From contig CAVRDF010000001.1 of assembly GCA_963719805.1 (NCBI GenBank), positions 310,001-374,000 on the forward strand: a stretch of DNA of 64,000 bases. Direction: 5' to 3'. Position 1 is the stretch's first letter. Each line of letters starts with the position of its first letter. Of the stretch, positions 46,369 through 55,833 are shown in pieces. The notes beneath the pieces were generated by a model. That model was not told the origin of the DNA. It was given only the letters and a program-made list of their open reading frames with translations, and made no database searches. This DNA comes from JAMXLO01 sp963719805 (GTDB lineage: Bacteria > Pseudomonadota > Alphaproteobacteria > Acetobacterales > Acetobacteraceae). The position numbers and the translations under genes are program-made.

Positions 46369-47319
46369 ATGTCAGCAACGACGGATGCGGCTTCGCTTCG
46401 GCCCCTCTGGACCGATGCTCCCGACGCGATGAATGAACTCGATCGCTTGTCGGCATTCGGTGCCGTGCCGCCCGCCTTGCGTGCGCCCCTGGCACATTTC
46501 ATCGAGCACGGCTGGCTCATCTTGCCGGGCGCGATCGAACCGTCCCTGATCGACCGCTTCGTCGACGACATCCACACGCTGCACCGTCATCCTGGCATGT
46601 TCGTGCGGACCGATCATCGCAACGGCGGCGCCGCTTTGCAGGTTGTCGGATCAACGCCCGACCGCTTCGAAAGCCTGCTCGACCTCTACGCCAATCTTGA
46701 GTCGTCGCGACGCGTCTGCATGCATCCGTGCATCACGCAATTCCTGGTCGCAGTGTTCCGCGCCCGGCCGCTCGCCTTCCAGCAATTGCTGTTCCAGCGC
46801 AGCAACAGCCATCAGTTCCATCAGGACACCGCCTATGTGGCGGTGGAAGAGCCGCTGTTCCTTGTGGCCACCTGGATCGCGCTGGAGGATGTCGTCGAAG
46901 GCAGCGGCGAGTTTGCCTATTATGACGCGAGCCATCGGCTGCCACATATCCTGTTCGCCAATGGCACCAAGCGGTTCGACTTTGCGCGCGACGATCAGAA
47001 GGCCTACGCGCGGAAGCTCGACGAGATGTGCCGCGACCGCAAGCTGGAGTACCGGCGCTTCATGGCGAAGAAGGGCGACGTGCTGTTCTGGGCCGCCGAG
47101 CTGGTGCATCGCAGCCATCCGCGGGAATTACCCGAAGAGACCAGCCGCCTGTCCTGTGTCACCCACTACTGTCCGGCGACAGTGCATCCGTTCTGGTTCC
47201 GCTTCCATCCGGACAATCGCGGCATCGAGCCGGATAGCGGTGGTGCAGGCGCGTTCGTGAGCTCCTATTATCGCCTGCCGCATGACGGCGAGATGCGAGT
47301 GCCCACCCGGCTGTCGTAG
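46369..47319 (+). CDS. Phytanoyl-CoA dioxygenase (PhyH) family protein
   Basis: 316 residues. The iron-binding HxD lies in SHQFHQDTAY, the distal His in VHRSHPR, and the 2-oxoglutarate Arg is likely in RLSCVTHY. The entry to the jelly-roll (LAHFIEHGWLILPGAIEPSL) is typical PhyH. The family hydroxylates varied small molecules, including natural products and ectoine; the substrate here is not evident. I use the ATG at 46369; the upstream in-frame ATG at 46339 adds only ten non-conserved residues. It converges on recA, with 3 bp between the stops. Confidence 0.88.
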   Translation: MSATTDAASLRPLWTDAPDAMNELDRLSAFGAVPPALRAPLAHFIEHGWLILPGAIEPSLIDRFVDDIHTLHRHPGMFVRTDHRNGGAALQVVGSTPDRFESLLDLYANLESSRRVCMHPCITQFLVAVFRARPLAFQQLLFQRSNSHQFHQDTAYVAVEEPLFLVATWIALEDVVEGSGEFAYYDASHRLPHILFANGTKRFDFARDDQKAYARKLDEMCRDRKLEYRRFMAKKGDVLFWAAELVHRSHPRELPEETSRLSCVTHYCPATVHPFWFRFHPDNRGIEPDSGGAGAFVSSYYRLPHDGEMRVPTRLS

Positions 47320-47322
47320 CGG

Positions 47323-48363
<1,041 letters not shown>

Positions 48364-48446
48364 CACGGGCTCCTCGTTCTGGCGGTTGCTGCGCCCAGGC
48401 AGCCGGACCACGTTGCCTCGCCCAGCGTTAACAATTTGCATACGGG

Positions 48447-48490
48447 CTTATGGACGGATTCGTTGCACCTGACAAGAACAGAGTGCGAAC
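48447..48490 (-). promoter_or_regulatory. recA promoter with SOS (LexA) box
   Basis: On the minus strand GTTC-N7-GTTC (48490-48476) is the alphaproteobacterial LexA operator. It runs straight into TTGTCA (48475-48470), and after 17 bp comes CATAAG (48452-48447). Bound LexA would cover the -35. Transcription should begin near 48440, leaving about 75 bases of leader before the recA ATG. Confidence 0.9.
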
Positions 48491-48565
48491 ATTCATCCAG
48501 CGCCACCGCAGCTTAAATGCCGCATACACCCCGCGCCGATTCCGCCACAACGGCGGCGGCATTAT

Positions 48566-50077
48566 TCAGGCCATCGAGGAACCGCGCCGCCGGCGCATCA
48601 GGCCCAGCCCAACGACAGACACACCAAGCAGCGACAGCGTCGCCGGTTCCGGAACCGCGAATTGCTCCGGCTCGAAACTGGCGCCAAGTGCGGCGAGGTC
48701 CGCATCGCTGATCCCAACCACAAAGAATTGGTCCAGGCCGGACGCGCCAGGGGTAAAGTCATTGTCATTGCCGACATACAGCGTGTGCTCGAGCGTGCCG
48801 TAGAACATGACGTCGCTGCCGAATGCCAGCCCTTCGATCTTCGAGGGCACCGGGATGCCGGCGCCGGTGAGCAGGCCGGCGAAGTCGACAAGGCGGCTCT
48901 TCGACACCGCCGCGGCAAGGGCGGCAGTGGTATCGAGATTGGTGATGTCGGTCGCGCCGTTCAGATCGATGACGTAGAAGTCCTTCACGCCTGTGCCGGG
49001 GTCGCCGCCCACGCCGGCCCCGTCGCGTTCGTCAACCAGGAATTGGTGGTTGTTCAATGCAACGATATCGCTGACGCCGGAGCCGGTGCTCAGCGTGTAG
49101 CCATATTCGTGGGTCGCGCCGGTGGCGATGTCGATGCTGACGATACGCAGCAGGTTGCTCTTCTTGCCGTCCTGCACCGTCGGCGCCTGGAGGATGCCGA
49201 CGAGTGTCTTGCCGTCCGGCGTGATGGCCAGGCCTTCCATCCCCTTGTTGTCGACACGGCCGCTGGTGTTCCCCGGCGTCGCTCCCTTCTCCTCGTTCGC
49301 ACCGATCGGGCTCTGGTTCGCCACATAGACGTTGCCAGCCGGAACCGGCGTGCTCGATCCGGTGGTGAAGCTGGAATAGCCCGGCAGCGTGAACTCCCTG
49401 ACACGCAGACCGGTCGCGCGATCGAACTCATAAACGTAGGGACCGTATTCATCCGAGATGAAGACGTTCTTGCCATCGGGAGAAACCCGGATCGATTCGG
49501 GGTCCAGCCGTGCGTTGAACTGGTTGGCGGATCCTGTCGCGCCGCCGAATGTGGTGCCGAAATTGTCCGAACGGCCGGTGAAGTAGTTCTTGCCCGGGGT
49601 GGTATTGATGCCGTTGCCCGCGGGCATCGGCGCGCCGGTGCTCGTGGTTCCCGCCGGCACGCCACCATAGTTCAGCGGCTGGGTGCTGTAGAGCAGTGTG
49701 GTGGCGGCCAGGGCGGGCGTCAGGCTGAAGGGGAGCGCCGAGCCACCGGAGGCCGGGGTCAAGGCCATCTGCATCGTGTGGAAGCGCGAGATGTACGACA
49801 CCGTGTCGTCCACGTTGCTGTTATAGGGCATCGCGTTGGGTCCGCGATCCGGCAGGGCGAGGAAGGTGTTGCCGCCGGCATAGGCAAGGCCGGAGCCCAG
49901 ACCGCCGAGCACGTTCTGCGCGTCGCCGTTCTCCAGAATGTCCGTGCGGCCCGACAGATCGGTGGTCATCGATGCCGGGAGGAAGCCGTAGGCGAGAAGC
50001 ACCGGATTGGCGTGGGCGGTGGCAGCCGCCGCCGTGACGGCAAGCAATGACATGGCAACGATGCGCGGTCGGACCAT
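48566..50077 (-). CDS. PEP-CTERM protein with a phytase-like/esterase-like propeller domain
   Basis: 503 residues. N-terminal signal peptide (MSLLAVTAAAATAHA), then an esterase-like-of-phytase domain recognisable by SPDGKNVFISDEYGPYVYEF, KGMEGLAITPDGKTLVG and the calcium-loop-like acidic segments. The C-terminus AVPEPATLSLLGVSVVGLGL followed by RRRR is a PEP-CTERM sorting signal, so the protein should be handled by an exosortase and displayed on the surface or released. No exosortase gene is in this window. The start ATG at 50077 has AGGAGA upstream; a second ATG eight codons later is possible. It diverges from the small secreted gene. Confidence 0.9.
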   Translation of the reverse strand: MVRPRIVAMSLLAVTAAAATAHANPVLLAYGFLPASMTTDLSGRTDILENGDAQNVLGGLGSGLAYAGGNTFLALPDRGPNAMPYNSNVDDTVSYISRFHTMQMALTPASGGSALPFSLTPALAATTLLYSTQPLNYGGVPAGTTSTGAPMPAGNGINTTPGKNYFTGRSDNFGTTFGGATGSANQFNARLDPESIRVSPDGKNVFISDEYGPYVYEFDRATGLRVREFTLPGYSSFTTGSSTPVPAGNVYVANQSPIGANEEKGATPGNTSGRVDNKGMEGLAITPDGKTLVGILQAPTVQDGKKSNLLRIVSIDIATGATHEYGYTLSTGSGVSDIVALNNHQFLVDERDGAGVGGDPGTGVKDFYVIDLNGATDITNLDTTAALAAAVSKSRLVDFAGLLTGAGIPVPSKIEGLAFGSDVMFYGTLEHTLYVGNDNDFTPGASGLDQFFVVGISDADLAALGASFEPEQFAVPEPATLSLLGVSVVGLGLMRRRRGSSMA

Positions 50078-50210
50078 CGGACGTGAGTCTCCTGCTTTCA
50101 GCGTGACAGCCGCTCATACAAGGCTCGCCGGGACCGAACGATGCCGTTTATGTGACAGAACGGTACCGGATTGAACGGCCGATCGCGTTGCCGGCGCTAC
50201 GATGGAGTGA

Positions 50211-50250
50211 TTGGGGGATTTCCCCCAAATGGGTGGGTGATTCCCCCCAT
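50211..50250. promoter_or_regulatory. Two adjacent dyads, candidate activator-binding sites
   Basis: TTGGGGGATTTCCCCCAA (50211-50228) is a perfect 8-bp-arm palindrome. Immediately next is ATGGGTGG-N6-CCCCCCAT (50229-50250) with one mismatch. They sit in the 337-bp divergent region, 96-135 bp before the possible sigma-54 promoter, the usual place for an NtrC-type enhancer. Confidence 0.5.
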
Positions 50251-50345
50251 CCGGCCGCGATGCCCCACAAAACGCAGCGCGCGGCTAGTCTGATTCAATC
50301 CATGATTTCAATCACTTGACGCTGTCGCGCGCAATGCGCGCCTGC

Positions 50346-50361
50346 TGGCACGGGTCAGGCA
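50346..50361 (+). promoter_or_regulatory. Candidate sigma-54 promoter (-24/-12)
   Basis: TGGCACGGGTCAGGCA has the invariant GG and GC exactly 10 bp apart. The -24 element matches TGGCAC fully; the -12 element has AGGCA instead of TTGCA. It lies 54 bp before the ATG of the small secreted gene. Confidence 0.45.
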
Positions 50362-50414
50362 ATAACCAACCCGTCGCCATTAGGTGCGACTACAAGTTGG
50401 GAAGGATATTCACA

Positions 50415-50699
50415 ATGCAGAAGGCTTTATTCGTTGCCAGCATTCTCACCGCCGGTGCGGTAACCCTGTTGTCTGCCGAAGCGGCGCCACGGCTCCATTT
50501 CTCCGCCCAGGCGGCGGTCTCCGGCACCGATGTGCAGGTTGTCCGTCAAGCCAACGAGGCGCCGCGTCACGAGGACCGGCAGAAAAACCGTCGCGAGGAT
50601 CGCCGCGCTTCGTTCGTCACGCAGGATGGGTTCGATGCATCCGGCATCGTGTTGGTGCGCGAAGCCAAGGAGGGGCCGCGCCACAAGGATCCTCGCTAA
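50415..50699 (+). CDS. Small secreted basic protein of unknown function
   Basis: 94 residues from the ATG at 50415, preceded by GGGAAGGA. A signal peptide (MQKALFVASILTAGAVTLLSAEA) is followed by a highly charged mature part with two similar segments (VRQANEAPRHEDRQKN and VREAKEGPRHKDPR) flanking an Arg-rich stretch. No family recognised. It sits behind the candidate sigma-54 promoter and upstream of a kinase/sigma-54 activator pair, which may control it. Confidence 0.7.
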   Translation: MQKALFVASILTAGAVTLLSAEAAPRLHFSAQAAVSGTDVQVVRQANEAPRHEDRQKNRREDRRASFVTQDGFDASGIVLVREAKEGPRHKDPR

Positions 50700-50712
50700 C
50701 TTCATGAGGCAA

Positions 50713-50779
50713 CAGCCCGCATCCGTCGGAGCGGGCTGAGGACGGGTCGCTGGGCCTGTGGGATTGCTCCCGCAGGCCC
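50713..50779 (+). terminator. Two hairpins after the small secreted gene
   Basis: CAGCCCGC (50713-50720) pairs with GCGGGCTG (50731-50738), 8 bp perfect. GGGCCTGTGGG (50752-50762) pairs with CCCGCAGGCCC (50769-50779), 11 bp with one G-U. Neither has a T-run, so they are terminator or processing candidates separating the gene from the kinase. Confidence 0.5.
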
Positions 50780-50836
50780 GGTGTTCCGTGACTCGTCAGC
50801 GCAACTTCGTCATGGCATAGCACTGGCATTGATAGG

Positions 50837-52312
50837 ATGCAGTCGGTCGGCAGTTTTGCCACGCGGAACACCGTGCTGCGATGCGGGGCAATTTCAGACA
50901 TGAGGGCTACACACGATAGCACCCGTCCCACCGCTCGGTGGCGATCGGTCCTCACGATCGATCCGGCGTCCATGGGTTGCACCCGGTTCAACCTGCGCAT
51001 CTGGTTCGCCATCGCCGGTTTCGCCGTGATCGCTGTCCTCGGCGCCGTCTTCGCCGTGCTGATGACCACCTACCTGACGACAACAATGCTCGACCGCGAG
51101 GTCGCGGTCACCCAGGAGTTCCTGGAGAACATCCTGACGGTGGAAGGATACGGCGACAGCGTCTTCCCGCGCGACAACAACACCACAGGCACTGCTTTGC
51201 AGGCGTTCGCCGAACACGTACGCGGTATGCCGGAAATCCTGCGGGCGAATGTCTACGACACTGAACGGCGCATCATCTGGTCGACCGATAGCGCGCTGAC
51301 CGGCCGCCGGTTCGACGACAATCCCGAACTCGACCGGGCACTGACCGGTAGTCTGGTCAGCGAAATCGGCTGGCTGCATGTCGACGATAAGCCCGAGCAC
51401 GTCGCACTCGGTGCCAACACGAGCGGCCATTTCATTGAAGCCTATCTGCCGATCCGGCGTGGCAACAGGGTCATGGGCGTGGTCGAGCTCTACAAGATTC
51501 CAACCGCGCTCGAGATCGCCATTGCCCAGGGCCATCGGATCATCATCGTTTCCACCGCCATCGGCTCCCTGCTGCTGTTCGCGACGCTCTATTGGATCGT
51601 CCGGCGCGGAGCACTGCAGATCCAGCGCCAGCAGGCCGAACTTGGCCGGATGGAGGGATTGGCCGCGGTCGGCCAGATGGCGAGCGCCGTCGCGCATAGC
51701 CTGCGAAATCCGCTCGCCGGCATTCGCAGCTGCGCCGAACTGCTGCGGCTCGAATACCCGGCGAACAATCCCGTGCCGGAAGAGATCATCAGTGAAGTCG
51801 ACAGGCTGGATCACTGCGTGCGCGAACTCATGGACTACGCGCGCAGCGATGCCGTGTCGCTGCAGCATGTCGATCCTCTCGATGTGGTGCGCGACACGCT
51901 CAAACGCCATGCTCCCGCGCTCAGCCGTGCCCAGGTTGATGTGGAGATCGACGACAATCGGCGCGTGCGGCGGCCAATCGATGTGGATCCGCTGATGCTC
52001 GGGCAGGCGCTCGCCAGTATCGTCACCAATGCAATCGAAGCTCTGACCGATGGCGGGCAGTTGCGCATCACGCTATCGGAGCCCGACAACAGGCACATAC
52101 GGATCAGCTTCGCCGACAGCGGACCCGGCATTCCCGCCTCCGTGCTGTCGCGTATCTCCCAGCCGTTCTTCACGACGAAGGCGCATGGACTTGGGCTTGG
52201 GCTCGCACTCACCCGGCGCATCGTGGAGCGATTCAATGGGACACTGGAAGTTCTGAGCTCCGACCAGGGTGGGGCCGAGTTCCGCATCTCGCTTGCAACG
52301 GCACAACGATGA
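50837..52312 (+). CDS. Membrane sensor histidine kinase
   Basis: 491 residues. Membrane helices near 52-75 and 232-252 flank a periplasmic domain of about 155 residues. The phosphorylated His (about 287) lies in AVAHSLRNPLAGI; the ATPase domain has IVTNAIEAL (N box), DSGPGIP (G1) and GLGLGLALTRRIVE (G2). This is the NtrB/ZraS-like class that pairs with sigma-54 activators. Its stop overlaps the start of the regulator gene (ATGA). In-frame ATGs at 50900 and 50972 are possible alternative starts. The signal it senses is unknown. Confidence 0.92.
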   Translation: MQSVGSFATRNTVLRCGAISDMRATHDSTRPTARWRSVLTIDPASMGCTRFNLRIWFAIAGFAVIAVLGAVFAVLMTTYLTTTMLDREVAVTQEFLENILTVEGYGDSVFPRDNNTTGTALQAFAEHVRGMPEILRANVYDTERRIIWSTDSALTGRRFDDNPELDRALTGSLVSEIGWLHVDDKPEHVALGANTSGHFIEAYLPIRRGNRVMGVVELYKIPTALEIAIAQGHRIIIVSTAIGSLLLFATLYWIVRRGALQIQRQQAELGRMEGLAAVGQMASAVAHSLRNPLAGIRSCAELLRLEYPANNPVPEEIISEVDRLDHCVRELMDYARSDAVSLQHVDPLDVVRDTLKRHAPALSRAQVDVEIDDNRRVRRPIDVDPLMLGQALASIVTNAIEALTDGGQLRITLSEPDNRHIRISFADSGPGIPASVLSRISQPFFTTKAHGLGLGLALTRRIVERFNGTLEVLSSDQGGAEFRISLATAQR

Positions 52313-53700
52313 GCCGTTCCATCCTTGTCGTCGAGGATGAGCAATTGCTCGCCCGCAATATCGCCCGGTATCTCGAACGGCAGCAGTATGAGGTTGCACA
52401 GGCTCCGACCGTGGCGCGCAGCATTGCAGCGTACGAGGAGCTGCGTCCGGACATCGTGTTGGTCGACCACAACCTTCCGGATGGTACTGGGATCGAGCTG
52501 ATCCGGCACATTCGCCAGCGCGATCTCGATACCAAGATCATCATGATCACGGCTCATGGGAACGTCGCTCTGGCCGTCACCGTCATGAAGGCAGGGGCTG
52601 ACGACTACCTGACAAAACCGGTGTCGCTGGAGGAAGTTGGTCTGCTGGTAAATCGGTTGCTGTCGCGCAGCCAGGTCGAGGAGTTGCTCGCCTATTACCG
52701 GCGCCGCGAGGAGCAACGCAGCGGTCTGGACCGGATCATCGGGGCGTCCCCGCCGATCGTCGAGTTGAAGTGCCATATCGCCAGGATTCTCGAGATGGAA
52801 TCCCGCCAATTGAGCGGGCCGCCACCGCCTGTATTGATCACCGGCGAGACCGGGACGGGCAAGGAGCTTGTTGCACGGGCACTGCATTTCGATGGCCGGC
52901 GTCGAGAGGGACCGTTCGTCGAAATCAACTGCGCGGCGTTGCCATCGCAACTCATCGAATCAGAACTGTTCGGGCATGAGCGCGGCGCCTTCACCGATGC
53001 CAAGGAGCGGCGCACCGGCCTGATCCAGGCAGCTGACCGGGGCACGCTGTTCCTGGACGAAATCGGCGAATTGCCCGCTGCTTCTCAGGCCAAGGTGCTC
53101 AAGGTACTCGAGGATCACAGTGTGCGCCCGGTCGGCAGCACGCGCGACAGACTTGTCGATGTGCGCTTCGTTGCCGCGACAAACGTGTCCCTCGAGGATC
53201 GCGCCGGTACCGGTGAGTTTCGCAGCGACCTGCTGTACCGGTTGGCGACGATACGCCTTGGCATGCCGCCACTGCGCGCGCGCGGCAATGATATCATCCT
53301 GATTGCCGAACATCTGCTGACCGAGAACCGCCGGCGTTATGGAAGAGCAGATCTGCGTTTTGACGCCTGTGCGATCGAAGCACTTCGCGGTCATTCGTGG
53401 CCGGGCAACGTGCGCGAACTTCGCAATGTGGTGGAGCAGGCAACATTGCTCACCATCGGCGAGAAGGTACGGGCGGGTGATCTCAGCCTCAGGGAGCCGC
53501 CGGCTCTCAATTCACCGGGCGACGCGACCGCTACTGCCGGCGCGACGCTGGGCAGTGTGGAGCACGATCTGATCGAACATGCGCTTCAGCAGGCCGGTGG
53601 AAACGTAACGCTCGCCGCCGAGGCGCTTGGCATCACCCGCGACACCCTGCGGTATCGCATGGACAAGCACAAACTCCGGCGGAGTTCGTTTACCTGCTGA
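52309..53700 (+). CDS. NtrC-family sigma-54-dependent response regulator
   Basis: 463 residues. Receiver domain with phospho-acceptor Asp 53 (LVDHNLPDG) and switch residues in MITAHG and LTKPVS. AAA+ domain with Walker A GETGTGKE from 179, the sigma-54 contact loop GAFTDA from 226 (the usual form is GAFTGA), Walker B GTLFLDEIG and the C-terminal Fis-type helix-turn-helix (GNVTLAAEALGITRDTLRYR). It activates sigma-54 promoters from upstream sites when phosphorylated by the adjacent kinase. The T-to-D form of the loop is seen in other members and may still work. Confidence 0.95.
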   Translation: MSRSILVVEDEQLLARNIARYLERQQYEVAQAPTVARSIAAYEELRPDIVLVDHNLPDGTGIELIRHIRQRDLDTKIIMITAHGNVALAVTVMKAGADDYLTKPVSLEEVGLLVNRLLSRSQVEELLAYYRRREEQRSGLDRIIGASPPIVELKCHIARILEMESRQLSGPPPPVLITGETGTGKELVARALHFDGRRREGPFVEINCAALPSQLIESELFGHERGAFTDAKERRTGLIQAADRGTLFLDEIGELPAASQAKVLKVLEDHSVRPVGSTRDRLVDVRFVAATNVSLEDRAGTGEFRSDLLYRLATIRLGMPPLRARGNDIILIAEHLLTENRRRYGRADLRFDACAIEALRGHSWPGNVRELRNVVEQATLLTIGEKVRAGDLSLREPPALNSPGDATATAGATLGSVEHDLIEHALQQAGGNVTLAAEALGITRDTLRYRMDKHKLRRSSFTC

Positions 53701-53731
53701 CCGGTGGCGACAACCAGACATCCCCATTTCG

Positions 53732-54685
53732 ATGAGGCTTTGGATCCGGCAGATTCTTCTGGTGTCCCTGGTGGCCGCTTTCGCGCGTGGCGCCGTGGCG
53801 CAGGTGGTCGACCAGCGCGATCGCAATGCCGATCTCGGCCGCTTCGACCGGCCGTTTGGTCCGGCGACACCGCCGACGCCGGCAACCGCCGCTGAGTCGA
53901 AGGATCTCCGCATCATTCTCACTGTCCCGGCCTACGGCACCAATAACGCACTTGGGTCGGCGGCGGACGCCGCCAGCCAGTCTCCGCCGGATGGTCACGT
54001 CACCCCGGATCTGTTGCTGCGTTGGCTGCACCAATACTCGTTCGTCCGGCTTTCGGCCGACGTCGATGCCAGTGTCGACCGGTTCTTTCAGCAGACCAGC
54101 CAGAACAGTTATTCCCTGTATGGCAGCTTCAGGGCGTCGTTCACCGATGGCACGTCCGATGCTTTCGTGCCCTACCTCCTTTACTCATCCACACTCGATC
54201 TCGGGCCCGGCCTGACGCAATGGAACGATACGTTGCATAGCTTCTATCTGGGCTTCACGTCGGGTATTGGCATCGGCGCCGGCGGCGGGTTGATCCCGTT
54301 CCGGGACGCAGCCAACCCAGGCGACTGGTCGATCTCACTGGATGCCGCGGCCGGCGGGCGGCTTGCCGCTCCATCCGCCTTTGCCAACACATTCGTAGTG
54401 GCATCCGTAGATATAACCTACAATGTCAGCCCGACCTTTCGCCTCGGCATCACCCCAGCCATCCGCGTGCGCCACTATCCGAACTACTTCGGGTCGCCGC
54501 GGCATGACCTTCGTCTGGGAGCGGTGGCAAGCGCCGAATGGGCGCCAGATTGGTTAACGCAGATCAATCCAGACGCTACCCTCCAGTTCACCGTGTCTTT
54601 TCTACGCAATCACTCGACGCTCGCGAGCGCGAATTACAGTCAGTGGGAGGGCGGTCCTGCATTGGCTGTCACCTGGCGCTTCTGA
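53732..54685 (+). CDS. Predicted outer-membrane/exported protein
   Basis: 317 residues from the ATG at 53732. A signal peptide (MRLWIRQILLVSLVAAFARGAVAQ) is followed by alternating amphipathic strands (YSLYGSFRASFTDGTSDAFVPYL, NPDATLQFTVSFLRN) and it ends in a C-terminal Phe (ALAVTWRF), as outer-membrane beta-barrels do. No family assigned. It begins 31 bp after the response regulator, so it may belong to the same transcript and be a target or partner of that system. Confidence 0.7.
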   Translation: MRLWIRQILLVSLVAAFARGAVAQVVDQRDRNADLGRFDRPFGPATPPTPATAAESKDLRIILTVPAYGTNNALGSAADAASQSPPDGHVTPDLLLRWLHQYSFVRLSADVDASVDRFFQQTSQNSYSLYGSFRASFTDGTSDAFVPYLLYSSTLDLGPGLTQWNDTLHSFYLGFTSGIGIGAGGGLIPFRDAANPGDWSISLDAAAGGRLAAPSAFANTFVVASVDITYNVSPTFRLGITPAIRVRHYPNYFGSPRHDLRLGAVASAEWAPDWLTQINPDATLQFTVSFLRNHSTLASANYSQWEGGPALAVTWRF

Positions 54686-54771
54686 TGCGAATGCGTCATT
54701 GCGGTGAGCGGTAGCGACGAAGCAGTCCGGGATGGCTTCGGCCGCACAGCTCCCGACAATTCTCGCAATGC

Positions 54772-55827
54772 CTAGCGGCCCGGGGCGCGACCCAGCCGCC
54801 AGACATAGGCGATGATTTCCGCCACCGCCTGATAATGCTCGGCCGGAATTTCGCTATCCACCTCCACCCGGTAAAGCGCATGCGCCAACGGCGGGTTGGC
54901 CACCAGCGGCACGTGGTTCGCCTCCGCTACCTCGCGAATGCGCGCCGCCAGTGAATCGAGACCCTTCGCCACCACTTTCGGTGCCGCCTGCTTCTCGCGT
55001 TTATAGGCCAGTGCCACCGCGTAGTGCGTCGGGTTGGTGATCACCACCGTCGCCTTCGGCACCGCCGCCAACATGCGTTTGCGCGCCCGGACCATCCGGA
55101 TCTGCCGCTGCCGCGCCTTAACGCGTGGGTCGCCCTCGGTCTCCTTCTGCTCGTCCAGAACATCGTGCCGGCTCATGCGCAATGTGCGCGAATGGCGCAG
55201 CGTCACCCAGAAGAAATCCAACCCGGCGATCGCTCCCTGAGCCACCAGCACCACCAGGATGACGTGCAGCACCGGTGCCGCAGCTCCAGCCAGTAGCTGC
55301 TTCGGATCGGTGAACGGCGCATGCAGCAGAGCCGGCAAATCGGCCAGGATCACACGCCATAGAACGATCCCGACCAACGCCACCTTCGCCAGCGACTTGC
55401 CGGCCTCCATCAGATTGTCCGGCCCCAGCAGCCGGCGCAGTCCAGCCTGCGGACTGATCCGTGACAGATCCGCTCGCAACGCCTTTGCACTGAGCAGGAA
55501 GCGGGTTTGCAGCAGCACGGCCGCCACGCCGCCAATCGACGCTGCCAGCACAAATGGCGCCGCCGCGTACAGCAAAGCTGCGCCGGCCAACCGGAGGGCT
55601 GCCGGTTCGCGCAGCTGATACCCACGCGACAGCATCGCGCTCAATCGCACGGCCAGATCGTGGATCACCGCCGGCGCCGCCATCACCATCACCAGGGTAA
55701 CCGCCGCAAGTCCTGCAAATGTCACCAGTTCGCGCGAAATCGCGACTTGGCCTTCCTCGCGTGCCCGTTGCAGCCGTCGCGGTGTTGCTGCCTCCGTCCG
55801 GTCTTCCTGGGGTGCCTCGCCGGACAT
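54772..55827 (-). CDS. flhB: Flagellar export apparatus protein FlhB
   Basis: 351 residues: four membrane helices, then a cytoplasmic domain with the self-cleavage motif NPTHYAVAL, which sets the switch from rod/hook to filament export. The N-terminus (EDRTEAATPRRLQRAREEGQV) is standard for FlhB. It is the last gene of a leftward unit flgB-flgC-fliE-fliQ-fliR-flhB, 6 bp after fliR. Confidence 0.97.
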   Translation of the reverse strand: MSGEAPQEDRTEAATPRRLQRAREEGQVAISRELVTFAGLAAVTLVMVMAAPAVIHDLAVRLSAMLSRGYQLREPAALRLAGAALLYAAAPFVLAASIGGVAAVLLQTRFLLSAKALRADLSRISPQAGLRRLLGPDNLMEAGKSLAKVALVGIVLWRVILADLPALLHAPFTDPKQLLAGAAAPVLHVILVVLVAQGAIAGLDFFWVTLRHSRTLRMSRHDVLDEQKETEGDPRVKARQRQIRMVRARKRMLAAVPKATVVITNPTHYAVALAYKREKQAAPKVVAKGLDSLAARIREVAEANHVPLVANPPLAHALYRVEVDSEIPAEHYQAVAEIIAYVWRLGRAPGR

Positions 55828-55833
55828 TGCCGC

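Noticed and set aside
48662..50050. 462-codon frame opposite the PEP-CTERM gene
   Set aside because: No family features; the minus strand has a signal peptide and PEP-CTERM tail.
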